Assembly (NCBI RefSeq): GCF_014170375.1
Contig: NZ_LZZW01000018.1
Location: 248,001-312,000 of the forward strand
Source of the DNA: Variovorax sp. UMC13
GTDB taxonomy: Bacteria > Pseudomonadota > Gammaproteobacteria > Burkholderiales > Burkholderiaceae_C
Reading direction: 5' to 3'
DNA: 64,000 bases
A program made the position numbers and the translations under genes. Below are positions 37,317 through 47,959 of the stretch, piece after piece (the first letter of the stretch is position 1; every line of letters begins with the position of its first letter). The notes below the pieces were generated by a model. It was not told where the DNA came from. It searched no databases and was given only the letters and a program-made list of their open reading frames with translations.

Positions 37317-37904
37317 TCAGCTCGAGTGGGTCCACTGCATGAGGAGGCGAGGGATCTCGTCGAGCATTGCCACGCGATCGGGATGGTTGGCATAGACCGC
37401 ATGCGAGGGTGCGCGTGTCTGCAGCGCATCGACCGGGCTCTGCACGATGCCCAGGCCGCCATGGCTTTCGATCGTCTTGAGGCCCTCCGTGCCATCGTCG
37501 TTGTCGCCGCTGAGCACCACGCCGATCAAGCGCCGCCCGAAGGCTGCCGCGGCAGAGGAGAAAAGCGCGTCGATACGGCTCGGTGCACCCTCGGCGTCGG
37601 TCATCTTCTTCAGCGATACGAGGCCTCCCGACGAGATCGAGCCACCGACATCGGAGGGCAGGAGGAAAACGGTACCGACGATCAATTTCGTTCCCTCCTG
37701 TGCATGGCGGCAGGGCAGGCGCGTCTGCAGCCAAGCGGGTTCGCGGGAGGACAACGCTTCATTCAGTGCGACGGGCGCATCGACGCATGCAACGATCGCC
37801 GCGGCGAAATTCGCTGGCAGGGCCGAAAGAATGCGGACCAACGCCTGCGAGCTCCCCGCGGACCCGCCCATGACGACGATGTCTCTTGCGAAGGTGGCCT
37901 TCAT
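37317..37904 (-). CDS. Stand-alone CheB-like methylesterase domain, catalytic His replaced
   Basis: 195 residues resembling the catalytic domain of chemotaxis methylesterase CheB without its receiver domain. The nucleophile region MGGSAGSSQA (S15) and the acid region LSGDNDDGTEGL (D136) are present. The catalytic histidine, normally in an xHxP motif, aligns with D42 in ACVDAP, so hydrolase activity is doubtful. ATG 37904 is preferred over ATG 37910 because GAGGA lies directly before 37910 but six bases before 37904. No other chemotaxis genes are in the window; the partner is probably the GAF protein. Confidence 0.8.
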   Translation of the reverse strand: MKATFARDIVVMGGSAGSSQALVRILSALPANFAAAIVACVDAPVALNEALSSREPAWLQTRLPCRHAQEGTKLIVGTVFLLPSDVGGSISSGGLVSLKKMTDAEGAPSRIDALFSSAAAAFGRRLIGVVLSGDNDDGTEGLKTIESHGGLGIVQSPVDALQTRAPSHAVYANHPDRVAMLDEIPRLLMQWTHSS

Positions 37905-37910
37905 GATCAT

Positions 37911-38223
37911 TCCTCATCAAGCGCGTGCCTGGGGCGCTTGGCCGAGGTCGAGGCGCCGATCGGCTGTCGTCCAAAGCGCCGGCGGACGATTGCACGGCTT
38001 GGCGTCCGATGAGGGCTCACATGCCAGCAGTCGCGCCGGGCCCGGGACCGGCAGCGATGACGAGACCCTGTCATCACGATCGGCCACGGAACCAGCGTCA
38101 TGGACTACAGCCGGGGGTCCACGGCGATGACGCCTGCTGTCGCGGCGCCACGCCATGGTTGCTCCAAGCGCTCAAGCAGCGCCTTCAATTCAACCCCAGC
38201 CTTCGGGCGAAAAGGAATAATTT
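37911..38223. other. 313-base interval between the CheB-like gene and the DUF2383 gene
   Basis: Divergent intergenic region. I see no protein-like frame. The only clear signal is the AAGGA ribosome site before ATG 38224. Stress-type sigma factor boxes were looked for and none could be assigned confidently. Confidence 0.4.
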
Positions 38224-38679
38224 ATGGCTGACAACAATGCAGTGGTGAGCGTTCTCAACGATTTGCTCGAGAACGCACGTGACGGTGAATATGGCTTCAA
38301 GACCTGTGCTGAGCAGGTCGAAACCTCCAACATCAAGACGCTGTTCGCGAGCCGTTCGGTCGGTTGCGCAGAGGCGGCGCGTGAACTGGAAGTTCTGATC
38401 GTTCAATATGGGGGCGAACCCGCTTCGGGCGGTACGGCGGCGGGCGCCCTGCACCGGGGCTGGGTCCAGGTCAAGGGCGCGGTCGGTGCCGACAGCGAAC
38501 TCTCGATTCTCGAATCCTGCGAAAAGGGCGAGGACGCGGCGATCGCACGCTACCGCAAGGCGCTCAAGGAAGAATTGCCCGCCGACGTGCGCGCGGTGGT
38601 CGAGCGCCAGGCTGCCGGTGCGCAGAAGAACCACGACCAGATCCGCGACCTGCGCAATGTCGCTCGCGCCCAAAGCTGA
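38224..38679 (+). CDS. PA2169-family four-helix-bundle protein (DUF2383)
   Basis: A 151-residue all-helical protein of the ferritin-like DUF2383/PA2169 group, often stress-induced and of unknown activity. Acidic residues and cysteines (CAEQVE, CAEAARELE) lie in the helices where ferritin-like metal ligands would be, although a complete di-iron site cannot be confirmed. It has a good ribosome site (AAAGGA) and is monocistronic, with its own strong terminator. Confidence 0.87.
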   Translation: MADNNAVVSVLNDLLENARDGEYGFKTCAEQVETSNIKTLFASRSVGCAEAARELEVLIVQYGGEPASGGTAAGALHRGWVQVKGAVGADSELSILESCEKGEDAAIARYRKALKEELPADVRAVVERQAAGAQKNHDQIRDLRNVARAQS

Positions 38680-38700
38680 GCCGTCGCGCGTCGCAAACCA

Positions 38701-38723
38701 GGCCCCTTCGGGGGCCTTTTTTT
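38701..38723 (+). terminator. Rho-independent terminator after the DUF2383 gene
   Basis: GGCCCC, tetraloop TTCG, GGGGCC and seven T residues: a textbook terminator isolating this gene from the downstream beta-oxidation cluster. Confidence 0.95.
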
Positions 38724-38907
38724 GGGCTGCGGCAAGCATGGCCCTCCTCGAGGGCGGCCGGTACCAGGTCGCCGCGAAGCGGAACGGCCGGTGTTCCGGC
38801 CGGTCTGAGCGCATGGATTCGTCGCTTCGGACGATGCCGGCCCACAGGCTGCGTCCCTAAACTTTTTCCCCAGGGTCGGCGTGTCGCCGGCCATGAGGAG
38901 ATATCTC

Positions 38908-41061
<2,154 letters not shown>

Positions 41062-41111
41062 TCTCCTTTCTTCCTTCTTTCTTCCCCAGATCCATCCCTC
41101 AAGGACTCTCG

Positions 41112-41894
41112 ATGCAACTCGATTCCAGCATTGCCGCCGTCGTCACCGGCGGCGCCTCGGGCCTCGGCGCGGCCACCGCGCGGCGCCTGGCCAGCCACGG
41201 CGTGAAGGTCGCGCTGTTCGACCTCAACGAAGCGCAGGGCGAAGCCCTGGCGGCCGAGCTCGGCGGCGTGTTCTGCAAGGTCGACGTGACCTGCGACGAA
41301 CAGGTCGACGCGGCCTTCGCCAAGGCGCGCGCGGCCCACGGCCAGGAACGCGTGCTGGTCAACTGCGCCGGCACGGGCAACGCGGTCAAGACCGCCAGCC
41401 GCGACAAGGCTTCGGGCGAGGTCAAGCATTTCCCGCTGGCCAACTTCGACCGCATCATCCAGATCAACCTGGTGGGCACCTTCCGCTGCATCGCCAAGTC
41501 GGCGGCCGGCATGCTCTCGCTGGCGCCGGGCGTGGACGGCGAACGCGGTGCCATCGTCAACACCGCTTCGGTGGCGGCGCAGGACGGCCAGATGGGGCAG
41601 GCCGCCTACACCGCGTCGAAGGCCGGCATCGTCGGCATGACCCTGCCCATCGCGCGCGACCTGATGGGCGAGGGCATCCGCGTCAACACCATCCTGCCGG
41701 GCATCTTCAACACCCCCCTGCTGCAGGGCGCACCCGACAACGTGAAGGAGGCGCTGGCCGCATCGGTGCCTTTCCCCAAGCGCCTGGGCGACCCGGCCGA
41801 GTACGCGACGCTGGCCGAGCTGATGATCACCAACGGCTACTTCAACGGCGAAAGCGTGCGCCTGGACGGCGCCATTCGCATGGCGCCGCGCTGA
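41112..41894 (+). CDS. SDR-family 3-hydroxyacyl-CoA dehydrogenase-like oxidoreductase
   Basis: 260-residue classical short-chain dehydrogenase. Cofactor motif TGGASGLGAAT near residue 13, NCAG at about residue 83, catalytic Ser in NTASVAAQDG and YTASK tetrad near residue 165. The insert after NCAG and the FPKRLGDPAEYA end resemble HSD17B10-type 3-hydroxyacyl-CoA dehydrogenases. It follows FadB by 50 bases and is convergent with an enoyl-CoA hydratase gene four bases away. An NAD-dependent oxidation of a 3-hydroxyacyl-CoA is the likely role. Confidence 0.9.
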   Translation: MQLDSSIAAVVTGGASGLGAATARRLASHGVKVALFDLNEAQGEALAAELGGVFCKVDVTCDEQVDAAFAKARAAHGQERVLVNCAGTGNAVKTASRDKASGEVKHFPLANFDRIIQINLVGTFRCIAKSAAGMLSLAPGVDGERGAIVNTASVAAQDGQMGQAAYTASKAGIVGMTLPIARDLMGEGIRVNTILPGIFNTPLLQGAPDNVKEALAASVPFPKRLGDPAEYATLAELMITNGYFNGESVRLDGAIRMAPR

Positions 41895-41898
41895 GTCC

Positions 41899-42669
41899 TC
41901 AGCCGGCCTGCTGCCGCCCCCGTGCGCTCACGGACGCGCGGCGGGCCTCCAGCGCTTCGGGCTTCAGCTGCTCGGCCCAGCGCGCGCTGGCCTGCTGCTC
42001 CAGCCGCATGGCATCGTCGAAGGGAAGGCCGTAGCCCTCGTCGATCAGCCGCTTGTAGGGCGCGACGATCTCGGGCAGCGCGCCCGCGATGTCGGCCGCC
42101 AGGGCCAGCGCCTGCGACATCAGGTCGTCCGGCGCCACGACGCGGTTGACCAGGCCCCAGCGCTCGGCCTGCACGGCGCCGATGAAGTTGCCGCTGAAGG
42201 ACAGCTCCTTGGCGCGGCCGATGCCGATCAGCCGGCTCAGCTTCTGCGACAGGCCCCAGCCCGGGATCACGCCCACACGGCCGTGCGTGTCGGCGAAGCG
42301 GGCCGCGCTCGAGGCGATCAGCATGTCGCAAGCCAGGGCCAGCTCGAAGCCGCCGGTGATGGCCGCGCCGTTGATCGCACCGATCACCGGGCGCGGAAAA
42401 CGCGCCAGCGCCGTGACCGGGTCGTTGGCCGGCGAGGCGATGTCCAGCGCCTGCCGGCCCAGTTCGCGCAGGTCGAGCCCCGCGCAGAAGGCCTTGCCGG
42501 CGCCGGTGAGCACCAGCACGCGCACGCTCTCGTCCCGTGCCAGTTCTTCGAGCGTTCGCACCAGCGCCAGGCGCAGCGGGGTCGACAGCGCGTTCATCGC
42601 CTCGGGCCGGTTCAGCACGAGGCAGGCGCAGCCGGGTTGCGGCCGCGTGAGTTGCAGCAGCGCGCTCAT
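41899..42669 (-). CDS. Enoyl-CoA hydratase/isomerase family protein
   Basis: 256-residue crotonase-fold protein. The oxyanion-hole blocks are GKAFCAGLDLREL near residue 62 and NGAAITGGFELALACD near residue 105. At the second catalytic position the sequence is HGRVGVIPGWG, with no glutamate evident in the usual place, so isomerase or another crotonase reaction is possible rather than hydration. The start overlaps the stop of the binding-protein gene (ATGA), linking uptake and catabolism. Confidence 0.9.
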   Translation of the reverse strand: MSALLQLTRPQPGCACLVLNRPEAMNALSTPLRLALVRTLEELARDESVRVLVLTGAGKAFCAGLDLRELGRQALDIASPANDPVTALARFPRPVIGAINGAAITGGFELALACDMLIASSAARFADTHGRVGVIPGWGLSQKLSRLIGIGRAKELSFSGNFIGAVQAERWGLVNRVVAPDDLMSQALALAADIAGALPEIVAPYKRLIDEGYGLPFDDAMRLEQQASARWAEQLKPEALEARRASVSARGRQQAG

Positions 42670-43868
42670 GTGCCGTCGCCGATCGGCTCGCCCACCTGCA
42701 CCCACTTGGCGCCGTCGAACTTCTGCAGCTGCATGCGACGGAAGCCGGTGTAGTCGTCGGGCTTGAAGCTCAGCGTCACGCCTGGCACCAGCATCGGCGC
42801 GGCGTAGTCGCGCAGGTTGGTCAGGCGCTTGAGCACTTCCTCGCGCGTCGGGTTCGGGCCGGCGGCGCGCAGCACGTGGACCATGGTGCTGTTGGCCACG
42901 TAGGCGTAGACGTTGCTCATGTTGCTGAGGTCGCCCTTGGGGTAGTACTTCTTCATCCAGGCCAGCCACTCGAGGTAGTCGGCGTCCTGGTGCCAGCGCG
43001 TGTCGGTCGGGTCCTTGATCACGGTGGCGGTCAGGATGCCCACCGACTTCTCGAGCCCGGCGTTGACCAGCGTGGGCGAGACGGCCGCCGAGATGTAGCT
43101 CAGGTAGATGGTGGGCTTCCAGCCCAGGTCGTGGATCTTGCGGATCGCCTGGCTGGTCTGCTTCGACAGCGAGCCCATCACCAGCGTGTCGACGCCCGCG
43201 GCGCGCAGCGCGACGACCTGGGAATCGACGGTCGGGTCGGTGAGTTCGTAGCTCTGCTCGGCCACCATCAGCCTGGCGGCCTGCGCACCCAGGCCGGCCT
43301 TGATGCCGCGCAGGTAGTCCTTGCCGAAGTCGTCGTTCTGGAACAGCACGCCGACCTTGGCGTTGGGCGTGTTGCGCAGGATGTGCGTGGCGTAGGCGCG
43401 CGACTCGGCGTAGTACGAGAGCAGGCCGGGCACGGTCCAGGGTGTCTTGTCGGGCGTCTGGAACACATGCGAGCCCGACATCACGAACAGCTGCGGCACC
43501 TTCTTGGCGTTGAGGTACTTCTGCACCGAGGCGTTGGCCGCCGTGCCCTGCGAGGCGAACATCAGGAAGACCTGGTCCTGCTCGACCAACTTGCGCGTCT
43601 GCTCGACGGTCTTTGAGGGCGTGAAGGCGTCGTCGAGTGCCATCAGCTTGAGCTTGCGGCCGTGGATGCCGCCCTCGTCGTTGACCTTGGCGAAATAGCC
43701 TTCGGTCGCGAAGCCCACGCTGCCGTAGGCCGAGGCCGGGCCGCTGAAGGGTTGGGTCGAGCCGATCAGGATCTCGCTCGCGCTGATGCCGGGCTCGGCC
43801 GCGTGCAGTGACGAACAGGCGAAGGCCGTCCCCACCAGGGCAGCGATGAAATGGCGTCTGAAGTGCAT
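42666..43868 (-). CDS. Branched-chain-amino-acid-type ABC substrate-binding protein (LivK-like), copy 1
   Basis: Periplasmic type I binding protein of 400 residues with a signal peptide ending LHAAEPG. The mature start (EILIGSTQPFSGPASAYG) and the repeated NDEGGIHGRKLKL and DDAFTPSKTVEQTRKLVE blocks are typical of Burkholderiales proteins that bind aromatic or aliphatic acids rather than amino acids. GGAGACAG precedes ATG 43868. No permease genes adjoin it; LivGFHM at 53050-56490 are the likely partners. Confidence 0.92.
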   Translation of the reverse strand: MHFRRHFIAALVGTAFACSSLHAAEPGISASEILIGSTQPFSGPASAYGSVGFATEGYFAKVNDEGGIHGRKLKLMALDDAFTPSKTVEQTRKLVEQDQVFLMFASQGTAANASVQKYLNAKKVPQLFVMSGSHVFQTPDKTPWTVPGLLSYYAESRAYATHILRNTPNAKVGVLFQNDDFGKDYLRGIKAGLGAQAARLMVAEQSYELTDPTVDSQVVALRAAGVDTLVMGSLSKQTSQAIRKIHDLGWKPTIYLSYISAAVSPTLVNAGLEKSVGILTATVIKDPTDTRWHQDADYLEWLAWMKKYYPKGDLSNMSNVYAYVANSTMVHVLRAAGPNPTREEVLKRLTNLRDYAAPMLVPGVTLSFKPDDYTGFRRMQLQKFDGAKWVQVGEPIGDGT

Positions 43869-43939
43869 GGGATCTGTCTCCGTCGCCCCGTCGAATGCGG
43901 GGCGTCGGGCAGTGTTCGCGCGGCGCGCCGGGGCGCGCA

Positions 43940-43955
43940 TCGTCCAAAGCGACGA
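43940..43955. promoter_or_regulatory. Inverted repeat TCGTC-N6-GACGA upstream of the binding-protein/hydratase operon
   Basis: Perfect five-base half-sites separated by six bases, 72 bases upstream of the 43868 start. The same repeat with the same spacing occurs at 51712-51727 in the divergent synthetase/thiolase promoter, which suggests a shared operator; the adjacent TetR-family protein is a candidate binder. Confidence 0.5.
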
Positions 43956-43957
43956 AA

Positions 43958-44656
43958 TCAGCGCGGCTTGCGCGGGCGCGCCGGCGGCTTCGCGGCCGGC
44001 GGCCCCATGGCCGCGCGCGTGGCGGCCGAGGCCGGTTCGCGCAGCAGGCCCTCGATGCTGTCGATGAAGTTCTCCTCGCTGGCCGGATGCGCCCAGAGCC
44101 GGTACCAGGTGCTGCCTTCGCCGGTCTGCTCGCGTGCCGACACGGCCGTGAACAGGTACAGCATCATCAGCCGCAGCCGCTGGTTGAACAGCTCGGTGGG
44201 CATGTCGGGCAGCAGCGCGCGCAGGTGGGCGATGCAGCGCCTGAAGCCCACATCGTGGCCCTCCACGCCTTCGAGGAAGACCGCGTGGTGCCGCACCAGC
44301 AGCGAGTTCATGAAGGGGATGTAGCCGGCGTCGTCGTCGGCGTCGGCCGGCGCATCACCGCGCGGCCCCATGGGTTCGGCCAGCAGCTTCACGATGTCGC
44401 GCAGCTTGGGCGGCGTCGCCAGGGCCTCCAGCGCGTCGAGGCGCTGCAGCCGCCAGGCGTCGATGCGCTGCGCGCCGTCGGCCACCAGCTCCTGCACCAG
44501 CGCCTTCTTGCTGCCGAAGTGGTAGTGCAGCGAACCGCCGTTCTTCTGTCCGGCCGCGACCAGGATGTCGCGGACCGAGACGTTGTCGATGCCCTGGGCT
44601 GCGAACAGCTGCAGGGCGATCTGCTTGATGTGGGTGCGTGTGTCGGGGCCGCGCAT
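43958..44656 (-). CDS. TetR-family transcriptional regulator
   Basis: 232-residue repressor. The N-terminal helix-turn-helix spans about residues 10-55 (DNVSVRDILVAAGQKNGGSLHYHF), followed by a helical ligand domain and a Pro/Arg/Lys-rich tail. It is divergent from the SDR gene at 44796 and upstream of the binding-protein/hydratase pair. In such clusters the ligand is usually an acyl-CoA. The operator candidate overlapping the divergent -10 box (44750-44760) supports local repression. Confidence 0.9.
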   Translation of the reverse strand: MRGPDTRTHIKQIALQLFAAQGIDNVSVRDILVAAGQKNGGSLHYHFGSKKALVQELVADGAQRIDAWRLQRLDALEALATPPKLRDIVKLLAEPMGPRGDAPADADDDAGYIPFMNSLLVRHHAVFLEGVEGHDVGFRRCIAHLRALLPDMPTELFNQRLRLMMLYLFTAVSAREQTGEGSTWYRLWAHPASEENFIDSIEGLLREPASAATRAAMGPPAAKPPARPRKPR

Positions 44657-44723
44657 GGTGTGGATGGATGAGTGTGCCTGTCGCCCAGGTGGCAGCCGGA
44701 TCGCCTGCCGCGCATTGTCTTCG

Positions 44724-44752
44724 TTGACCGGGCTGGGCCGCGAGGCTACATT
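44724..44752 (+). promoter_or_regulatory. Sigma-70-type promoter for the SDR-ACAD-kinase operon
   Basis: TTGACC (44724-44729), a 17-base spacer, then TACATT (44747-44752), placed 44 bases before the SDR start ATG 44796. Five of six and four of six consensus matches with ideal spacing. Confidence 0.6.
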
Positions 44753-44760
44753 GAATCAAT
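44750..44760. promoter_or_regulatory. Palindromic operator candidate overlapping the -10 box
   Basis: ATTGA-A-TCAAT is a perfect 5-1-5 palindrome that overlaps the last bases of the -10 hexamer, an ideal place for a repressor. The divergent TetR-family gene starts about 95 bases away. It differs in sequence from the TCGTC-N6-GACGA repeats. Confidence 0.5.
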
Positions 44761-44795
44761 TAGGCCAGTGTTTTAATTCCAACGGAGACACCGAC

Positions 44796-45575
44796 ATGAC
44801 GAACCCGGCAGCGCCCACCCCGGCGCCCCTGCGCTACGCGAGCGCGCTCGACTTCAGCGGCAAGACCGTGCTGGTGGTCGGCGGCTCGAGCGGCATCGGC
44901 AATGGCATCGCGCAGGCCTTCCGCGCGCTGGGTGCGCAGGTCCATGCCTGGGGCACGCGCCCGTCGGCCGCCGACTACGCGGACGAGGAGGGCAGCGACC
45001 TGGAAGGCCTGCACTACACGCCGCTCGACCTGGCCGACCAGGGCGCGATCGATGCCCACGTGCCGGCCTTCGACCGGCTCGACGTGCTGGTGCTCGCGCA
45101 GGGCATCGTGGCCTACAAGCGCGGCGAGTTCGAGATGCCGGGCTTCGACCGCGTGCTGCGCGTGAACCTCGGCAGCCTCATGGGCTGCGCACTCAAGTTC
45201 CATCCGATGCTGCGCGCGGCCGGCGGCGCGCTGATCACCGTGAGCTCGACCGCGGGCTTCCGATCGACGCGCGGCAACCCCGCGTACGCGGCCTCCAAGG
45301 CCGGCGCGGTGGGGCTCACGCGCACGCTGGGCGAGGCCTGGGCGGGCGAAGGCATCCGCGTCAACGGCATCGCGCCGGGGCTGGTCGACACCAAGCTCAC
45401 CAAGGTCACGACGGCCGTGCCCGCGCGGCGCGACGCGATGCTCTCGCGCATCCCGGCCGGCCGCTTCGGCCTGCCGCAGGACATGGCCGGCGCGGCGCTG
45501 TTCCTCGCTTCACCGCTGGCGGCCTACGTGACCGGCCAGACCCTCATCGTCGACGGCGGCCTCACGCTCGCCTGA
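44796..45575 (+). CDS. SDR-family oxidoreductase
   Basis: 259-residue short-chain dehydrogenase. Cofactor motif VGGSSGIGNGIA near residue 29; catalytic Ser in TVSSTAGF and Y-x3-K in YAASK. The usual NNAG motif is replaced by AQG (LVLAQGIV). First gene of the 44796-48739 forward group, with SDR, ACAD, kinase and SDR genes in close order. An SDR (LvaD) serves the hydroxyacyl-CoA oxidation step in the levulinate pathway; this or the 47960 SDR could play that role. Confidence 0.9.
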   Translation: MTNPAAPTPAPLRYASALDFSGKTVLVVGGSSGIGNGIAQAFRALGAQVHAWGTRPSAADYADEEGSDLEGLHYTPLDLADQGAIDAHVPAFDRLDVLVLAQGIVAYKRGEFEMPGFDRVLRVNLGSLMGCALKFHPMLRAAGGALITVSSTAGFRSTRGNPAYAASKAGAVGLTRTLGEAWAGEGIRVNGIAPGLVDTKLTKVTTAVPARRDAMLSRIPAGRFGLPQDMAGAALFLASPLAAYVTGQTLIVDGGLTLA

Positions 45576-45603
45576 CACCGCACACCCCACAGGAGACAAG
45601 AAC

Positions 45604-46896
45604 ATGGCATGGGATTTCGAGACCGACCCCGACTTCCAGCAACAGCTGGACTGGATGAACGAGTTCGTGCGCACGCGCGTCGAGCCGCTGGCCGAGGTGC
45701 TGGGCAGCCCTTACGACGTGACCAATCCGCGCAATGTGCGGTTGGTGCGGCCGCTGCAGGCGGAGGTCAAGGCGCGCGGCCTCTGGGCCTGCCACCTCGG
45801 GCCCGAGCTGGGCGGCCAGGGCTTCGGCCAGGTCAAGCTGGGGCTGATGAACGAGATCCTGGGCCGCTCGATCTTCGCGCCCACGGTGTTCGGCACCCAG
45901 GCGCCCGACACCGGCAACGGCGAGATCCTCGCGCACTTCGGCACGCCCGCACAGAAGAAGCGCTGGCTCGAGCCGCTGCTGGCCAACGAGATCGTCTCCT
46001 GCTTCGCCATGACCGAGCCGCAGGGCGGTGCCGACCCGATGGTCTTCACCACGCGGGGCGTGCGCGACGCCGAAGGCTGGGTGCTCAACGGCGAGAAGTG
46101 GTTCGCCTCCAACGCACGCTACGCGAGCTTCTTCATCGTGATGGCCGTGACCGACCCCGAGGCTCCGCTGATCTCGCGCCAGTCGATGTTCATCGTGCCG
46201 GCCGACACGCCGGGCGTGGAGATCGTGCGCGACGCGGGCATCGCATCGGAAAAGATCCCCACCCACGCCTACCTGCGCTTCACCGATGTGCGGGTGCCGG
46301 CCGACCATGTGCTGGGTGGCGTGGGCCAGGCCTTCGTGGTGGCGCAGACCCGGCTGGGCGGCGGCCGCATCCACCATGCGATGCGCACCATCGGCGAGGC
46401 GCGCATGCTGTTCGAGATGGCCTGCGAGCGCGTGATCTCGCGCCAGACCAAGGGTGAGCCGCTGGCGAACAAGCAGATGGTGCAGGAGAAGATCGCCGAC
46501 TGCTGGATCGAGCTCGAGCAGTTCCGCCTGCTGGTGCTGCGCACGGCCTGGCTGATCGACAAGCACAAGGACTACAAGCGCGTGCAGAAGGACATCGCGG
46601 CGGTCAAGGCCGCCATGCCCAGGCTGCTGCACGACATCGCCTCGCGCGCGCTGCACCTGCACGGCTCCATCGGCGTCTCCAGCGAGATGCCCTTCGTCAA
46701 CAGCGTGGTCAATTCCTACTTCCTCGGCCTGGCCGACGGGCCGACCGAGGTGCACAAGGTGACGGTGGCGCGCCAGGTGCTGCGCGAGTTCACGCCCACG
46801 GACCAGCTGTTTCCGCACTACCACCTGCCGCGTGCCCACGAACGCGCATTGGCGCTGTACGGCGACGCCCTAGAAGACCTGCAGGGCGTGGTGTGA
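45604..46896 (+). CDS. Acyl-CoA dehydrogenase (ACAD10/11-like), copy 1
   Basis: FAD-dependent dehydrogenase of 430 residues. N-terminal helical domain, CFAMTEPQGGADP and NGEKWFASNA flavin/substrate blocks, and a C-terminal LADGPTEVHK motif typical of the ACAD11-like group rather than the YEGTS motif of medium-chain enzymes. CAGGAGAC precedes ATG 45604, and the stop overlaps the start of an APH-fold kinase. In animals the kinase and ACAD are one protein; here they are split neighbours. Likely to act on a 4-phospho-acyl-CoA. Confidence 0.92.
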   Translation: MAWDFETDPDFQQQLDWMNEFVRTRVEPLAEVLGSPYDVTNPRNVRLVRPLQAEVKARGLWACHLGPELGGQGFGQVKLGLMNEILGRSIFAPTVFGTQAPDTGNGEILAHFGTPAQKKRWLEPLLANEIVSCFAMTEPQGGADPMVFTTRGVRDAEGWVLNGEKWFASNARYASFFIVMAVTDPEAPLISRQSMFIVPADTPGVEIVRDAGIASEKIPTHAYLRFTDVRVPADHVLGGVGQAFVVAQTRLGGGRIHHAMRTIGEARMLFEMACERVISRQTKGEPLANKQMVQEKIADCWIELEQFRLLVLRTAWLIDKHKDYKRVQKDIAAVKAAMPRLLHDIASRALHLHGSIGVSSEMPFVNSVVNSYFLGLADGPTEVHKVTVARQVLREFTPTDQLFPHYHLPRAHERALALYGDALEDLQGVV

Positions 46897-47948
46897 GCGA
46901 GCCCTGGGAAGCGCTGGTGGACCTGCCGCGCCTCGCGCAATGGATGGACGCGCAGGGCCTGGGCGAGGGCGCCATCGAGGCGCCGACGGTGCTGGCCGGC
47001 GGCACGCAGAACCTGCTGCTGCGTTTCGGCCGCAGCGGCCGCGACTACGTGCTGCGCCGGCCGCCGCTGCATCCGCGGATCGACGGCAACGCGACCATGC
47101 GGCGCGAGATCCGCGTGCTGGGCGCGCTGGCCGGCAGCGAGGTGCCGCATCCGCGGCTGGTCGCGGGCTGCACCGACACCGGGGTGCTGGGCGCGGCCTT
47201 CTACCTGATGGAACCGGTCGCGGGCTTCAACGCCTGCGCCGGCCTGCCCGCGCTGCATGCGGGCGATCCCGCGCTGCGCCATGCGATGGGCCTGGCGATC
47301 GCCGACGGCGCGGCCGCGCTGGGCCGCGTCGTGCCCGCGGCCATCGGCCTGTCGGACCTGGGCCGGCTCGACGGCTTCCTCGAGCGCCAGGTGCCGCGCT
47401 GGCGGGCGCAGCTCGCGGGCTATGCCGAGTTCGAGGGCTGGCCCGGCGCCGCGTCGCTGGGCGATGTCGATGCCGTGGGCCGCTGGCTCGAGGCGCACCG
47501 GCCCGCGTCCTTCGTGGCCGGCCTGATGCACGGCGACTACCACCTCGCGAACGTGATGTACCGCCACGACGGCCCGCAGCTGGCCGCCATCGTCGACTGG
47601 GAGCTGGCGGTGCAGGGCGATCCGCTGCTGGACCTGGGCTGGCTGCTCGCCACCTGGCCCGGCGCCGATGGCGAAGCCGTCGGGCCTGACGTACCCCGGC
47701 CCTGGGAGGGTTTCCCAAAGGCCGACGAACTGATCGAACGCTACGCGCAAGGCTCGCAACGGGACCTGTCGCAACTGCACTGGTATGCGGTGCTGGCCTG
47801 CTACAAGCTCGCGATCCTGCTCGAGGGCAGCCATGCGCGCGCCTGCGCGGGCAAGGCCGACCGCGCCACCGGCGACCGGCTGCATGCGATGGCCCGCAAG
47901 CTCTTCGAGCGCGCGGCTGGATGGATCGACGCGCGCGCGCCGCGCTGA
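46893..47948 (+). CDS. APH-fold phosphotransferase (ACAD10/11 kinase-domain-like), copy 1
   Basis: Kinase-fold protein of 351 residues. The catalytic loop is HGDYHLANVMY (residue ~210) and the metal-binding motif VDWELAVQGDPLLDLGW. The family is named after aminoglycoside kinases, but the position behind an acyl-CoA dehydrogenase points to phosphorylation of a hydroxyacyl-CoA, as in LvaA. GTG start 46893 overlaps the ACAD stop (GTGA), so the two are translationally coupled and probably act in sequence. Confidence 0.9.
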   Translation: MSEPWEALVDLPRLAQWMDAQGLGEGAIEAPTVLAGGTQNLLLRFGRSGRDYVLRRPPLHPRIDGNATMRREIRVLGALAGSEVPHPRLVAGCTDTGVLGAAFYLMEPVAGFNACAGLPALHAGDPALRHAMGLAIADGAAALGRVVPAAIGLSDLGRLDGFLERQVPRWRAQLAGYAEFEGWPGAASLGDVDAVGRWLEAHRPASFVAGLMHGDYHLANVMYRHDGPQLAAIVDWELAVQGDPLLDLGWLLATWPGADGEAVGPDVPRPWEGFPKADELIERYAQGSQRDLSQLHWYAVLACYKLAILLEGSHARACAGKADRATGDRLHAMARKLFERAAGWIDARAPR

Positions 47949-47959
47949 AGGAACAGAAG

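Noticed and set aside
43881..43910. Hairpin (CGTCGCCCCG ... CGGGGCGTCG) in the leader of the binding-protein gene
   Set aside because: Possible structure but with a mismatch and no recognised riboswitch or attenuator layout.
46893..47948. Aminoglycoside resistance kinase
   Set aside because: The APH fold is shared by many kinases; coupling to an acyl-CoA dehydrogenase argues for a metabolic hydroxyacyl-CoA kinase, not drug resistance.
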